A stretch of DNA of 64,000 nucleotides from Cladorrhinum sp. PSN259. Taxonomy: Eukaryota > Ascomycota > Sordariomycetes > Sordariales > Podosporaceae. The position numbers were made by a program, and so were the translations under genes. The notes under the pieces are model-generated. The model was not told the DNA's origin and made no database searches. It saw only the letters and a list, made by a program, of their open reading frames with translations. Positions 22,824 through 33,926 of the stretch are shown here, piece by piece. Within the stretch, counting starts at the first letter, position 1, and every line of letters begins with the position of its first letter. Location: positions 124,001 through 188,000 of the forward strand of contig MU867084.1 in NCBI GenBank assembly GCA_033725935.1, given 5' to 3'.

Positions 22824-24699
22824 GGCTGTCTAAGTGATGGATGCTCTCTGTCAAAGACCGACGTTAGCGGGAGTTGGTCAAAACAAATGTCTTCCCAGGG
22901 CATTCCAGGTTGCTTACACCACCGAATCCCTCACACTCACACAGTTGGGTATCGCTCGATATAATACGGCCGCAATGCGCAACAAACTTCAGGTTTTTGG
23001 AGACGACCAAAAAGCAAGGCAGTTGGCAACCTTGGCTCCCGTTGCCCCACCATTCACCTCGCGGTGAGCCAAGGTGTGCAGCTGTTCAGCCCCGCCAAGC
23101 TCCCGTCCCTTTCATGCTCTCAACGGCCGCATTTGATTTGACCCGACATCGGGATCCGTTGCAGGAGCACCGAGCCCCTCATTCCACGTTACAAGAGGAG
23201 TATGCAGGCACAACATTATGTACGTCAGTGCGGCGCCGACGCGGGTGCTTGAGCAACTCAGCAGCATTATTTTGCGCTCACGGATATCGGGGACGGTTGT
23301 CGGCGGATATCGGTCGCGGTATGGTAGGAATCGTTGATTTCGCCGGCTTACAAACCTCACTTGCAAACAGAATGGTTGAGGCTTGTTCACGCGACTTTCC
23401 ATATCAAGTTTTGTCGTGTGCTACAATGATTCGGCCGTCGCGAGAACGAAGATTACAAGCTCCATGTCTCGTTGTATGTTCAAACGGGATTTCAAATATT
23501 AAATTGAAGGTGCTATGAACGATTTACATCATCATCGACGGCTTTAACCCGGCTAACGGCGTGGCTGATATTTCGCCCTGTTGTAAAGCCCCAAGTTGCT
23601 TGTTTCTGCTAGTAAACGAAGTAAGTAAATCACAACAATCAGCACTTTGAGAAACAGACAGAATGTAGTATTCCTAGCCGAGTGATGACCTGAGCTTGCT
23701 CTTTTTCTTTTTTTCCAACACTCACCAGCGGGCCGTCTCTTCCATCTAGGTCCCTGCTTTTCAACCCTTTAGAAGACCCATCACGAAGTGGAGGGGCCCG
23801 TTTGACAGTTCCTGGGGAACGCTTTAAAAGTGACATCATGCTTCGAGAGTCCTCGACGAAGTCTCACGGACACTCCCGGATGACTAAGAATGTCGTTTTT
23901 CCTAGTGCGGTCTGCTTCCAATTCTGAGATTGCTGCTCTCTTCAACATATCGATCAAGCCCAATTCATGACGGCTGGATCTCACCGTAGACCTGGAATCA
24001 ACACGCACACCTGATCCTGCATTGATGATTCCACAAAACCAAGCAACGGCCCTTGCCACATGGGCGAAAAATGAGCCGGACGGGACGACTGACAAACACT
24101 CAAAGGGCAGACCCCCACAGAAATTGCCGAAATTGACCAATCAGAACACCTCCAGATGTCGTGATCAGCCTCCGTGAAAACACCACCACTCTAGGGGAAA
24201 AGCTTCGTCAGATGCGGTCTTTGCGAGCACCTCCACTGTCCTCTAATCGATGCCAATGGCCGGGCTTGGGGGGGAAGGAAACATCGCTGTGGTTGGTCGG
24301 TGGCATCAATGACCAAAATAATTCTGGAAGCAGAGGCCGCATTAGTAACACTCCCCCAGTGCTCACCCCTAATCCGTGGAGATTTACGTCTTCACCCCCC
24401 ATGCCAGACGCAGTTTGAAAATTGAACGTGCGAGGTCGCTTCGGAGCTGCGGATATCCTTGAAGAGCGTTTCAACGGGACAGTTATTAGTTCTCCCTTCC
24501 CCATCCCACGCCCCATATCCTTCATCCCCCCGCCTTTATAAATCACGACATACCTGGAGTGCCTTGCGTGTGCTTACTTCCTTTCCTCCATCTCTCCATC
24601 TCTCTCTCTTCTCTTGCATATTGACCCGTTGCACCAACTTTCCCATATCCACTTCTTGTCCATAATATCGAAAAGAGATCCCGACTCCCAACCTTCAAG
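22824..24699. promoter_or_regulatory. Divergent region between SER2 and MET16
   Basis: These 1.9 kb carry both promoters. A TGACTAA word (23881-23887) resembles a CPC1/Gcn4 half-optimal site. A TATAAAT lies near the MET16 side. CGGATATCGG occurs twice at about 23280-23315. No sulfur-regulator palindrome (ATGRYRYCAT) was found by eye. No gene is seen. Confidence 0.45.
24537..24543 (+). promoter_or_regulatory. Probable TATA box of MET16
   Basis: TATAAAT lies about 157 bp upstream of the MET16 ATG and is followed by a C/T-rich stretch typical of a fungal core promoter and leader. Confidence 0.5.
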
Positions 24700-25614
24700 A
24701 TGGCCGCCGAAGATCTCAGAGACAACGCTCCATCCTCTCGTTCCTCCTCCAACGGTGACGATGCCTCTGTCGACTCGGGGTTCGCCTCAGCAGGCGCCTC
24801 CACGGCCAGCCTGCCAACCATCTCCCTCACTCCGGCACACATCAAACACCTCAACCAACAGCTTGAGAACATGAACCCCATGGACATTCTTCGCTTCGCC
24901 AAGATCTTCTTCCCCAACCTTTACCAGACGACAGCCTTTGGCTTGACCGGCCTAGTCACCATCGACATGCTTTCCAAGATCCAGAAAGAAATCCCCGGCT
25001 CCCAGCCCGTTGAGCTCATCTTCCTCGACACCCTCTACCATTTCAAGGAGACCTATGAGCTCGTCGACAGAGTCAAGGAGCGGTATGGCCTCACGATGCA
25101 CGTCTTCAAGCCGCTTGATGTCGAAACCACTGCCCAGTTTGAGGATACCTACGGCGAGAAGCTGTACGAAGTCTCATCAGAGTTGTACGACTGGGTCGCC
25201 AAGGTTGAACCCCAACAGCGCGCTTACTCGGACTTGAAGGTTGGCGCGGTTTTGACGGGCCGGCGCCGATCCCAAGGTGGCCAGCGCGATTCCATCCCTG
25301 TTATCGAGATCGACGAGGAGAGGGGTATCGTCAAGATCAACCCGCTCGTCAATTGGAGCTTCAAGGAGGTAAAGAGCTATATCGACGAGCACAACGTCCC
25401 GTATAATGCCCTCCTCGACAGGGGATACAAGTCGGTTGGTGACTGGCACTCGACTGTCCCGGTCGGCGAGGGCGAGGATGAGCGCGCTGGCCGGTGGAAG
25501 GGCCAGGAAAAGACCGAGTGCGGTATTCACAACAAGCAGAGTCGGTATGCCCAGTGGCTGGCGAAGAACGCGAGGGAGCAGGCAGAACAGGCCAAGCAGG
25601 CCGTTGCTGCTTGA
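24700..25614 (+). CDS. Phosphoadenosine phosphosulfate (PAPS) reductase
   Basis: A single exon gives 304 residues. The PAPS-binding loop is in TTAFGLTGLVTIDML (about 77-91). A central LDTLYHFKETYELVDRV block and TGRRRSQGGQR follow. The catalytic cysteine lies in ECGIH (273-277), the C-terminal motif of thioredoxin-dependent PAPS reductases. It reduces PAPS to sulfite in sulfate assimilation, supplying sulfide for cysteine and methionine. The first ~40 residues are Ser/Ala-rich. The upstream region has a TATA box and long pyrimidine tracts. Its divergent neighbour makes serine, the carbon backbone for cysteine. Identification is secure. The symbol follows the yeast name. Confidence 0.95.
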   Translation: MAAEDLRDNAPSSRSSSNGDDASVDSGFASAGASTASLPTISLTPAHIKHLNQQLENMNPMDILRFAKIFFPNLYQTTAFGLTGLVTIDMLSKIQKEIPGSQPVELIFLDTLYHFKETYELVDRVKERYGLTMHVFKPLDVETTAQFEDTYGEKLYEVSSELYDWVAKVEPQQRAYSDLKVGAVLTGRRRSQGGQRDSIPVIEIDEERGIVKINPLVNWSFKEVKSYIDEHNVPYNALLDRGYKSVGDWHSTVPVGEGEDERAGRWKGQEKTECGIHNKQSRYAQWLAKNAREQAEQAKQAVAA

Positions 25615-26617
25615 GGGTTGAGAAGCCTGGAATGATAGAGAGATGGATTAATGTCTGCATGATGAGTGGTGGACACACCACATACATTTCAAGGGGTCAT
25701 CAAAACGGCGTATTGGGCGTTTTCGGTATATTTGGTTGGGCGTGTATAGGCTCGCCAATCAAGGCAATGGGAACTGGGAAGCGTTGCATTTGTTTTCTGT
25801 TCAGATTAGCATTTTATAAGCATCCAGCAAATGAAGAATTTGAAATTAATGTGTCTGTTGCAGCTAGCAATTGTGAAGTTTGTTGTCGCCGCTGGGTTGA
25901 CATGTCTTGTTTTGGAGATTCAGGTCAGCTGAGTGATTGGTGCAAGAGGTCTGATTGGGCGAGCGCATCTTCTTAACTCCCTCTCGTGCGGAGTATCACC
26001 AATGGCGATCAAGTATTCATGGTATTTTACGTACATCACGATGGGCCATGTATAAAAAAACAAAACAACGCAGTTGTATTGGTGAGAATGAATTTCTTCT
26101 TTCATACTCGAGATCACCACTTTATGATTGGAGTTACCTTGTTTCTCGGCAGCGATGCTCGGCAAGAAAAATGGTGGACGAGTTCTATGATCACCGCTCT
26201 CCGACAACATGAAGCATCATCTATTTCAGCCTGAGTCGCTCTTTTTTCCACCCCCTGGCCTATGCCGTGTCAATGACACCCCTTTCACGGAAACCCAGAG
26301 CTTCCAGTTCCGTTTTTCTCTCACTGATGGTCTAGAGGTTTCAAAGTTGTCAACACTGGTCATCCTGCCAAAAATGACCAGCCGCTGCCGAGGGGATACC
26401 CTCATACCCGGTGAGCTTATGGGCTGGCTGTTTGAGCTGGTGGTGTTAAGGAAGATTTACCGGATGAGACGAATTGAGCCCTCTCAGCCGGTACTTACAT
26501 GTAGTTGTAGGGTTTACATAAGAATCAATTGGTATCTTGATGTTGTTCCCGTCAGTTTTCAATCTCTCTCTCTCTGTGTATTGAAAAATAATTCTAATTG
26601 ATAATATCTCAATCATC
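25615..26617. other. Intergenic region between MET16 and the fasciclin gene
   Basis: This 1-kb stretch has no supported gene. A 130-codon frame at 26209-26601 has no recognisable features. The right end is the fasciclin promoter and leader, with a CT microsatellite-like run near 26562-26575. Confidence 0.55.
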
Positions 26618-27990
26618 ATGCGTCTCGCTCACTTGCTTCTTCCCCTCGGCCTGGCAGCCGGCATTGTATCTGCTCAAACCCTCACGGCAGTGCTAACAAG
26701 CAATAACGCTACCCTAAGCACACTAACAAGTAAGTATTAAGAGAAAGGACAACACAAACTACTACGGACTGTTCAAAAGTTCTTGAGCATTTATTGACAT
26801 TCATACGTGCAGATTTGTTGACGCTCGTTCCCGATGTGGTTCAGGCACTATCAACAGCACAAAATGTGACGATACTCGCGCCCTCGGATGCTGCCTTTGC
26901 CAGTTTGATGGCCAGAAACCCGAGGTCTGCAGAGCTCACGAGAAACCCGAGGGCGTTGGCTGGAGTGCTTCAGTACCATGTTTTGATGGGACGACTTTTG
27001 TCAACGGACTTTTCTACCACGCCAAAGTTTCCAGCTACCCTGCTCTCGGCTCCGTTCGCCAACGTCACGGGTGGGCAAAGGGTTCAATTAGGATTGGTGA
27101 ACAATACTGCCAGAGTATTCTCGGGGTTCAAGCAGATGGCATCTGTTGTCACGGCGGTATGTTGCGACTCATCTATGATAGACATGGCAGATGGACTAAT
27201 TCGAGAGCCGAAAAAAAGGACATCCAATTCGACGGTAACAACGTGATACACATCATCGACACAGTCTTGACGGTTCCGGCGAACCCAGGGCAAACTGCCA
27301 TCAACACGGGTCTCACTTCCCTAGCTGGTGCTCTGACAAACACCCGCCTGCTCGAGGGCGTCAACTCGCTGAGCGACATCACGATATTGGCGCCGTCCAA
27401 CGATGCATTTAAAGCAATCGGATCGGCTTTGGGCTCAATATCGACGCAGGATTTGGCGAATATACTGGGGTATCACGTGTTGACCGGGAGGATCCGGTTC
27501 AGCACAGAACTGCTGGCTGCGGATCAGATGGTGATACGCACGCTTCAGGGCAACAATATCACCGTGAGGAGGGACGGGACGCAGGTGTTTGTTAACTCGG
27601 CAAAGGTGGTGCTGGCGGATATCATCACGGCGAATGGGGTGGTACATGTTCTTGATAAGTAAGTATTTTTCCTTTCTTCTTTCATAGGGAGATGCATTGT
27701 TGGGGGAAAAGGAGAAGAGGGACATGTACTGACAGTAATTTCTTGATTCTAGTGTTCTCAACCCTTCAAATACAACTGCTATGCCAGATCCGTCTGCGGC
27801 ATTGCAAGCACCTGCTTTTGCCGGCGTGTCAGCTGCCCCGAACGCACCGTTCACTTCGGGGATTGTGCCGACGACGACGTTGATCCCTGCTACGGTGCCC
27901 GTGAACGGAGGCCCCGGGCCGTTTGCTGCGGTGCCTACTGCGGCGATGTTGCTCGCTGGTGGCGCTGCAGTTTTGGCGGCAGGACTGTAA
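26618..27990 (+). CDS. Secreted fasciclin (FAS1) domain protein, probably GPI-anchored
   Basis: Four exons, 26618-26729, 26813-27156, 27219-27658 and 27753-27990, give 377 residues. Introns are 83, 62 and 94 nt. Residues 1-19 form a signal peptide (MRLAHLLLPLGLAAGIVSA). Two FAS1 repeats follow. The first has NVTILAPSDAAFASL and YHVLMGRLL. The second has DITILAPSNDAF and LGYHVLTGRI, each repeat ending with a VxHxxDxVL-like strand. The second intron is placed so that VVTA joins DIQFDGNN, restoring that conserved edge. The C-terminus is Pro/Thr-rich and ends in an 18-residue hydrophobic tail after small residues, as in GPI-anchored wall proteins. FAS1 proteins mediate adhesion or matrix contacts. 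The precise role is unknown. Confidence 0.85.
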
Positions 27991-28495
27991 ATCTGATATT
28001 GGCGATCAGTATGACAGTTTGTATAGAGTTTAGAGTGAAGCCTAGGTGGCGTATATAGATATTTCTGTTCTCCGAGTCTTTTGGAGATATTGTATACAGA
28101 TGTCTGACTGACATCTCTGTTTAATAAGACTGGCTGGCCTCTCCAACAACAAAGACAACCAGAATCTTGAAACCCAAATCTCACTCATACAAAGCAAACA
28201 ATCCATGTACTTCAAAACTGACCCTCTGCATATCCATCTTTTTGCTTCACAACTTACAATTTCCTGTTCATAGGGGGGAAAGAGGGTGAAAAACGCAGTG
28301 AAATGCAAAGTACATACAAACCCTACAACAGACCCCACTTTTAAACTTGCCCATTCCTCACTTTCTCACAACTCACTACCTACTTCACTCACTCACCTTT
28401 GCATCGCAGAGCAACAACCATTTCAAATAGATAGATCCAACATATCAGTCTCCCCGAATTGATTTCAACTATTAAAAAATATATATACAAAAGAA
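27991..28495. other. Intergenic region between the fasciclin gene and TYW3
   Basis: These 505 bp join a 3' flank to a promoter. A small hairpin-like dyad (GATGTC / GACATC) lies near 28100-28117. No gene is seen. Confidence 0.55.
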
Positions 28496-29585
28496 ATGAA
28501 ACAACCACTTCTTCCACCCCCCTCATCAACATTCCACCTCCGAAAATCCAAAATCCTCTCGCAGCTGTCCCTCCCAGACGAGCAATACATCGACCTCTCA
28601 CCAAAGGGATCCGTCGACGTCGGAATCCGCGACTTGATTTCCGAGATAAACGCAAGGGAAGGGTTGGTAACGACCAGCAGCTGCGCAGGGAGGGTTAGCG
28701 TTTATTTGGAAGGGTGCAAGAAACCAAAACAGTCAGAGTCCCAAGAACAAGAAAAAGAAAAAGAAAAAGAAAAAGAAGAACAAGAACAAGAAATAGTGAA
28801 TAGCAGCAGTGCGGTAGGTGGCAAAGGAGGCGGGGAGTGGTTGTTTGTCAGTCACGATCCCGTCGAGTTCCAGAAAAAGTATGAGGGGCTGTTTGGATTG
28901 CAACCGCAACCGCATCCACAAGAGAACGAAAAAGAAAAAGATGAAGATGAATGGGAAAACAAAAAAGAGGAGGAACCTGTGAGATTGGTGCACTTCAAGT
29001 TTGAGCCCATGGTATGTTTTATTTCCCCCACTCTCTTTCAAAAGATGGTATATATAACTGAACAAAGTAAAGATCCTACACGTCCTCACTGCCTCTCGTG
29101 AACACGCCCAATTAGTAATTCAAGCAGGTATGGAAGCAGGGTTCCGAGAGACCGGCGCGGTTAGTTTGTTGAATAACAAGAAGGGAGACGAGGAAAAAGA
29201 AGGGACTGGCCCGATCGTGGCGGTTAGATCCATGGGTCTCTCGTTTGAGTCGCTTGTTGGGGTTGAATCATCAGACAAAAATGGGGTCGTCGTCCGAAGG
29301 GCGATAGTGTCGTCGAGTTATTTGAGGATGTTGGTCAGGATCAGCCATGAGAGGTTCGAAGAGAATCAAAAGAGGATAGCTAGGTTCCGCGGGGCGTTGA
29401 CTGCTGCTTTTGAGCCTCCGGTTAAGAAGGATTGGGAGGACGCCGAGGCGAGAAGGGAGAGAAAACGGCTGGAGGGATTGAAGAAACGGGAGGAGATGAG
29501 GAGACAAAAGGAAACGCAAGAGGATAGGGGACCAACAGCTGGTGATGTCTTGGATGTTGTCTTGCAACAACCGGATGTCCTATAG
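28496..29585 (+). CDS. tRNA wybutosine-synthesising protein 3 (TYW3)
   Basis: Exons 28496-29011 and 29073-29585, split by a 61-nt intron, give about 342 residues. The splice joins FKFEPM to ILHVLTASREHAQLVIQAG. Family signatures are the N-terminal ILSQLSLPDEQYIDLSPKG, the SSCAGR methyltransferase motif (about 62-67), and AGFRETGAV plus VAVRSMGLSFESLVG in exon 2. The enzyme methylates the wybutosine precursor at position 37 of tRNA-Phe in the cytosol, protecting the reading frame. Two Glu/Lys/Gln-rich insertions (about 77-100 and 140-160) and a charged coiled-coil tail make it longer than the human protein. It converges on MIC19. Confidence 0.92.
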
Positions 29586-29892
29586 GTGGTTGGTCGTCTT
29601 GGGGTAGTCAAAACTCTATCACATGTGCAGCACTTGTCTCTCAGTCTGTTTTTGACGAGTAAATCTTTGCTAACGCCTTGCCTGCTTTCCCTTTATCTAT
29701 AAACGAACCTTTTTGTTTGGTTTCCGGGAGTCACCCCCAGCGCCCCCTAGTGCACCCCCAACCCCCCCTTGAATCTATGATACACTAAATTTCCTCATCC
29801 TAATAAACACACAACGATCTACTACCGCCTGGTTTTACACGGACCGTAGCAAAGTCTTTCCATTTCCAAAGCATCAGTCATAAATCAGATGT
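29586..29892. other. Convergent intergenic region
   Basis: These 307 bp hold the 3' ends of TYW3 and MIC19. Nothing else is recognised. Confidence 0.55.
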
Positions 29893-30528
29893 CTAGCCCA
29901 CAACCTTGTCCACCCATCCCTTCTCCAGCCGTCTCACCTCCTCCTTGAAGGCCTCAACCTCACGCCAGCAGTCGAGTGGCCTCCTGTCATTCTCCCTCAG
30001 GCACCGCACTACCTCACTCCGAGACTTCTCTAGGCTGTCGGGCAGCTGTCGCACCTTTCTGCGCTCCTCGAGCTTGGCGCGCAGTGCCTCGACCTCCTTG
30101 GAAACTGTGTACTGGCTAGGCTTGATGGAATGGGCAGGCTCATCGGAGGGGGGCTCGGCCGAGAGCTTCTCTTGTGCCTCGCGAAGGGCATCGGCCTCCT
30201 GGGCACGCAGACGCTTGAGCTCGGCAGTGACACGGGCTTGAATTTCGAGCTCGAGGGCTTGTTGGCGGGATGCGTCGGTCTAGGAATTGTGCGTATGCTC
30301 GTTAGAGGGAGGTGGTAGGAACGAAGATACCTGGGAATCATGTATATACCTCTGGGCTAGATTGGAGTGACTCGATCAGGTCTTGCGAGACACCCGTTGA
30401 GGAGTTGCTGAACCGAATAGCTATGTCAGCATGGGAGTGAGAGAGTAAGGATACCAAAGGTACAATGCATACCCCTTCCAGACATGTGGAGCAGAGGCGC
30501 CCGAGGGCTTGGATGAGCTCGAACCCAT
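29893..30528 (-). CDS. MICOS subunit Mic19 (CHCHD3-type)
   Basis: Exons 30528-30473, 30407-30350 and 30279-29893 give 166 residues. Introns are 65 and 70 nt. The protein starts MGSSSSKPSG, a clear N-myristoylation signal. After a short DUF-like segment (GVSQDLIESLQSSPE) comes a charged coiled coil (LELEIQARVTAELKRLRAQE and on). It ends in a CHCH-like helical hairpin, RCLRENDRRPLDC...WREVEAFKEEV, with one CX10C pair. Mic19 joins the MICOS complex at mitochondrial cristae junctions. The first intron acceptor was chosen because the alternative (ATAG, 13 nt earlier) breaks the frame. It is divergent from the ferric reductase gene, 3.4 kb away. Confidence 0.88.
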
Positions 30529-33500
30529 GATGGTGCAATTGAGAATCGCTCAATTGGCGTGGTTCTGCGGCAGGGTGGGCGGTAGGAAGGACTGGGATCC
30601 CCTCGAGCTGTTTCGTCGTTCACTGGGCTCGGTCGGTGCTTTGCGCGCGCACTTCTTGGCTGGTGGTGATGCTTTCCCGGGCTTGGCTTGGCATCCTGGA
30701 ATTCCAAGCTCCGGCTTGCGGGAAATTCCGGCCAATGACGGGATACGGTGTGCTTGGCACCGTACAGACACTGTCCCTGAGTTACCTATCCCACCTGCTT
30801 TGAGTTTTGGAACCCTGAAATGCCCACTTGTGGCGGCGATCTCTGTACCTATACTACATAACCCTGTATTTCTCAACCACAAATTTTGAATCTGAGTATC
30901 CTTCCTCGTTGCTCTCTCTTTTTGAATTATTTAAACAATTTGAAGACTTCACAGTGATTCTTAGTGTACGGTCTGTCACCGCAGCATATACCAATCAGAT
31001 CACGCGCCCACCACGGTGTATGGAGAGGTTGTCCCAGCAGTCACCACCTGTAAACGGCCAAGTATCATAGCTACCAGCCACTATTATCTGTGAGGCGCCG
31101 TTATCTGGCTTTGACTGTTTGATAGTGTTTGGTCAGTCATTACTCGTGCCAGCGAACCATCGAACGCTATGCTTTCATCGTCCAACTTTTTTCCGGAAGC
31201 AATTTCCTAAGCCTGGACTCAGAATGGCGTATGCTTTCCGGCACGCATTCAACGGCGCTGCGATGATCTGGATGGGCTTTTAGAGAGCTCGTATCGACGC
31301 CCATCATATTGCCGGTTAAGTATGTACAATAGCACAGCTGTCCATAGGGTTGAACAGATGCAACTCGAGATCTGCTCTTTTCTCGCGGAGAACAGCTGGT
31401 CGGAAGTCCGGGTTCTTCTTCATCTCACAAAGACCATCCACAAGTGTTCAGGCCAAGAGACGGGAGTAAGGCAAGCCTTGACCTGAACCGAAAACCGAAA
31501 TGAGAGGTCAAACTGTACGGCTTCATGGGATTATCAATGTCTCTTGTTTCTTGGACTCTGGAGACAAAGCGAAGGAAGAGGATCCTGGAAGGTTGGACGC
31601 ATCGAGAACTCAACGGAGATCGATCGCAGACATGCCCGGTGGGTCCCGTCGTCGAGAACACAAATCGGTCGAAAAACCCGGAATGCATTTTATAATTAAT
31701 ATATTCTGTGCAGTAGTGGTTTGCTCATGTCCGGGACGTTCGGGCTCGCTGCCGTATCTCGATGAAGGGACGTCGGTTGAGCACTGTGGAGATGATGTCT
31801 TCCGTGCCTAATTAGGAAATAATAGGATCACTAATTGCAAAGATTGAGAGCATGGCGACTAGCAATGTTTTGCAAAACCCGGGAACCACTTTACATCATC
31901 CCATCTGGGACCCCAGAAGTTATCCCAACTTCCGGAACGTAGTGCATGTGCATGTCTTACTCGGTTTGTCACGCCGTCACCCGACGCCTCCAGTGCACAC
32001 GCACGTCGCTCGGATCATGCCAGAAACGGCAGCCCGTTGCCTACGTGGGGGAGCAGGAGGCTCCCCTCTTTGAAACTTTCAAGAACATGAGGCCAGAAAT
32101 CAGGTCAAAATGGGCAACTTTGACAATGTAAGTCTCAAATTAGGCAATCAGTATCCTTTCGCTTTTCAATCGCTTGGTTGGGCTTCGACGAAGGGCTTGG
32201 CAGAGGTGTTTGCTTCAACGCTCGCTTGGCAGGGGAGGGATGATGCAGCGAAAGAAACACTCGGCCAATCAGAAGCACCGATTGCTTCAGCTGGGTGCGA
32301 CTCTGAATCCCTTGGCACAAAAGTTAAATGCCCCGCAGCCTATGATTTCACTGCCACCCCAACACCGACATCTTGGACCCCGGTCTTGGCTTTTGGCCTT
32401 TCCCCTGACCATCTCAAAAATTTATCGGCTCGGTCTGGAGTCTGCGAGCTCTGGTGAGCTCTGTGAGCCTGGATGCGGCCAGCCTGTACAAGACCCCGGC
32501 GACCGTATCCTCTCTCGGCAGAGCTTGGCGCAGAAGGAGTGGTATCCCGCGAGCCCGGTTGGGTGACGACAGTTTGCAGCGAGTGCCTTCGCTGTCATCC
32601 AGAAGGAGCCGAGGTGTTGCGCCGCAGAGGAGGTGTTCCTTCGGTCGTACGTCGAGCGGTTCAGTTCAGGGGTAATGGATACGATGATGTGATATTATGG
32701 TGAGCGGAGGTAGCCGTCTGTATGTCTCTGGGTCCCTTCCTTTTAGCTTGCCACTCATGAAGTCCGGGACCCAACCTTCCTAAATAATACCTCGCACACC
32801 ACGTTCTTCCTTTTCCTCACTCTTTCTCTGTTTTTTATTTTTATTTTTGTGACTTTTTGACTTTGCCCCAAGCCAGTTTCCAAGCCCCTACCCATCGGGT
32901 TGATCTCTTCCTTCTCGGCCATTTTAGTTGGTCTTTCCCTTCGTTGCCCCAGGTCACTTGGCAAACGGACCAAGTCGGGCTGTGTCTGGCTGGCTACCGG
33001 TTCTTAGTTGCCTATCTAAGCTGTTGTGCGTCGATCAATACAGCAGAAAAAGGCCTCCCTTCATCCGCCCGCCTTATCATCATTCTCCTTTACCTCCCTC
33101 ACTTCGTCCAACTCGTTTGGCGTGGGAAGGCCAGTCCTCCGAAATCACAAAGGCGTCCCTCGTTGTACCCTCGCCGCCAATTGTTCGGACCAGCTGCTGT
33201 GCACGCTCATTTTAAGCTTCATTCACCTTGCCTGTTCGCTCCAACAATAGACATTCAATACCGTGCCCATTCATTGATTGGTCGGTCGACATTTACACCT
33301 ACATCCCTTTGCGACTGCCAGCCATTTACGACCTGCTGTTTTTTTTTCACATTCACAAAAATCGATCAACACCTGGAACGACACTAATAAACGACCGGTT
33401 TGGGAGCTCAAGGAAGTAGTTTGTTTGGGAACTCGAGCACTTTTTCAACGGTCTCGCCAAGTCAACAGTCTAAAAATCGCCTCACCGTTCGACTTGAAGA

Positions 33501-33926
33501 TCACGGCCATAGCTTCTTACGCCTTGTTCCCCCTTCGGTGTCGGCATCTGGTCATCTTACGAGACTGACTATTCCTCGAGGGACTGGCTCATTGCTGGAG
33601 GAATTGGGGTCATCCAAGGGCGATCCGACACCTCTTCCCTGCCTCTCTCTTTCCTTGTTGTTCTTCCAGCAGAGAACAACCGCGAATTTCCTATTGCTTA
33701 TACACACAATAGCAATGTTCTAGACATCGCATCTTCTTCAGTGACGGACATACCGTCGCATACCAGAGGCACTCCTTCTCTGAAACGTCATTCATTACCT
33801 GTGGGAACTCGCAGGTCCGCTCTTCCAACACAACTCGACTTACTCTAACGACTCCTAATCTCACCCAACCCCCCGTCACAAAATACTAAAAGGGAAAAAA
33901 AAGACAAGAGGTATTCCAGGCCGACC
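30529..33926. promoter_or_regulatory. Long divergent region upstream of MIC19 and the ferric reductase
   Basis: These 3.4 kb have no supported gene. GTTTTGCAAAAC, near 31866-31877, is a perfect palindrome, and other short dyads follow. From about 32750 the sequence becomes C/T-rich and looks like a long promoter or leader of the ferric reductase gene. A minimal upstream frame ATG-TTC-TAG lies at 33715-33723. Two TTATCTG words (GATA-type) lie near 31085-31105. Confidence 0.45.

Noticed and set aside
26209..26601. 130-codon frame before the fasciclin gene
   Set aside because: Composition is random-looking and it overlaps the likely promoter.
32857..33387. 176-codon frame upstream of the ferric reductase
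   Set aside because: No ATG at its left end. It lies in C/T-rich leader-like DNA and its residues mirror pyrimidine bias.
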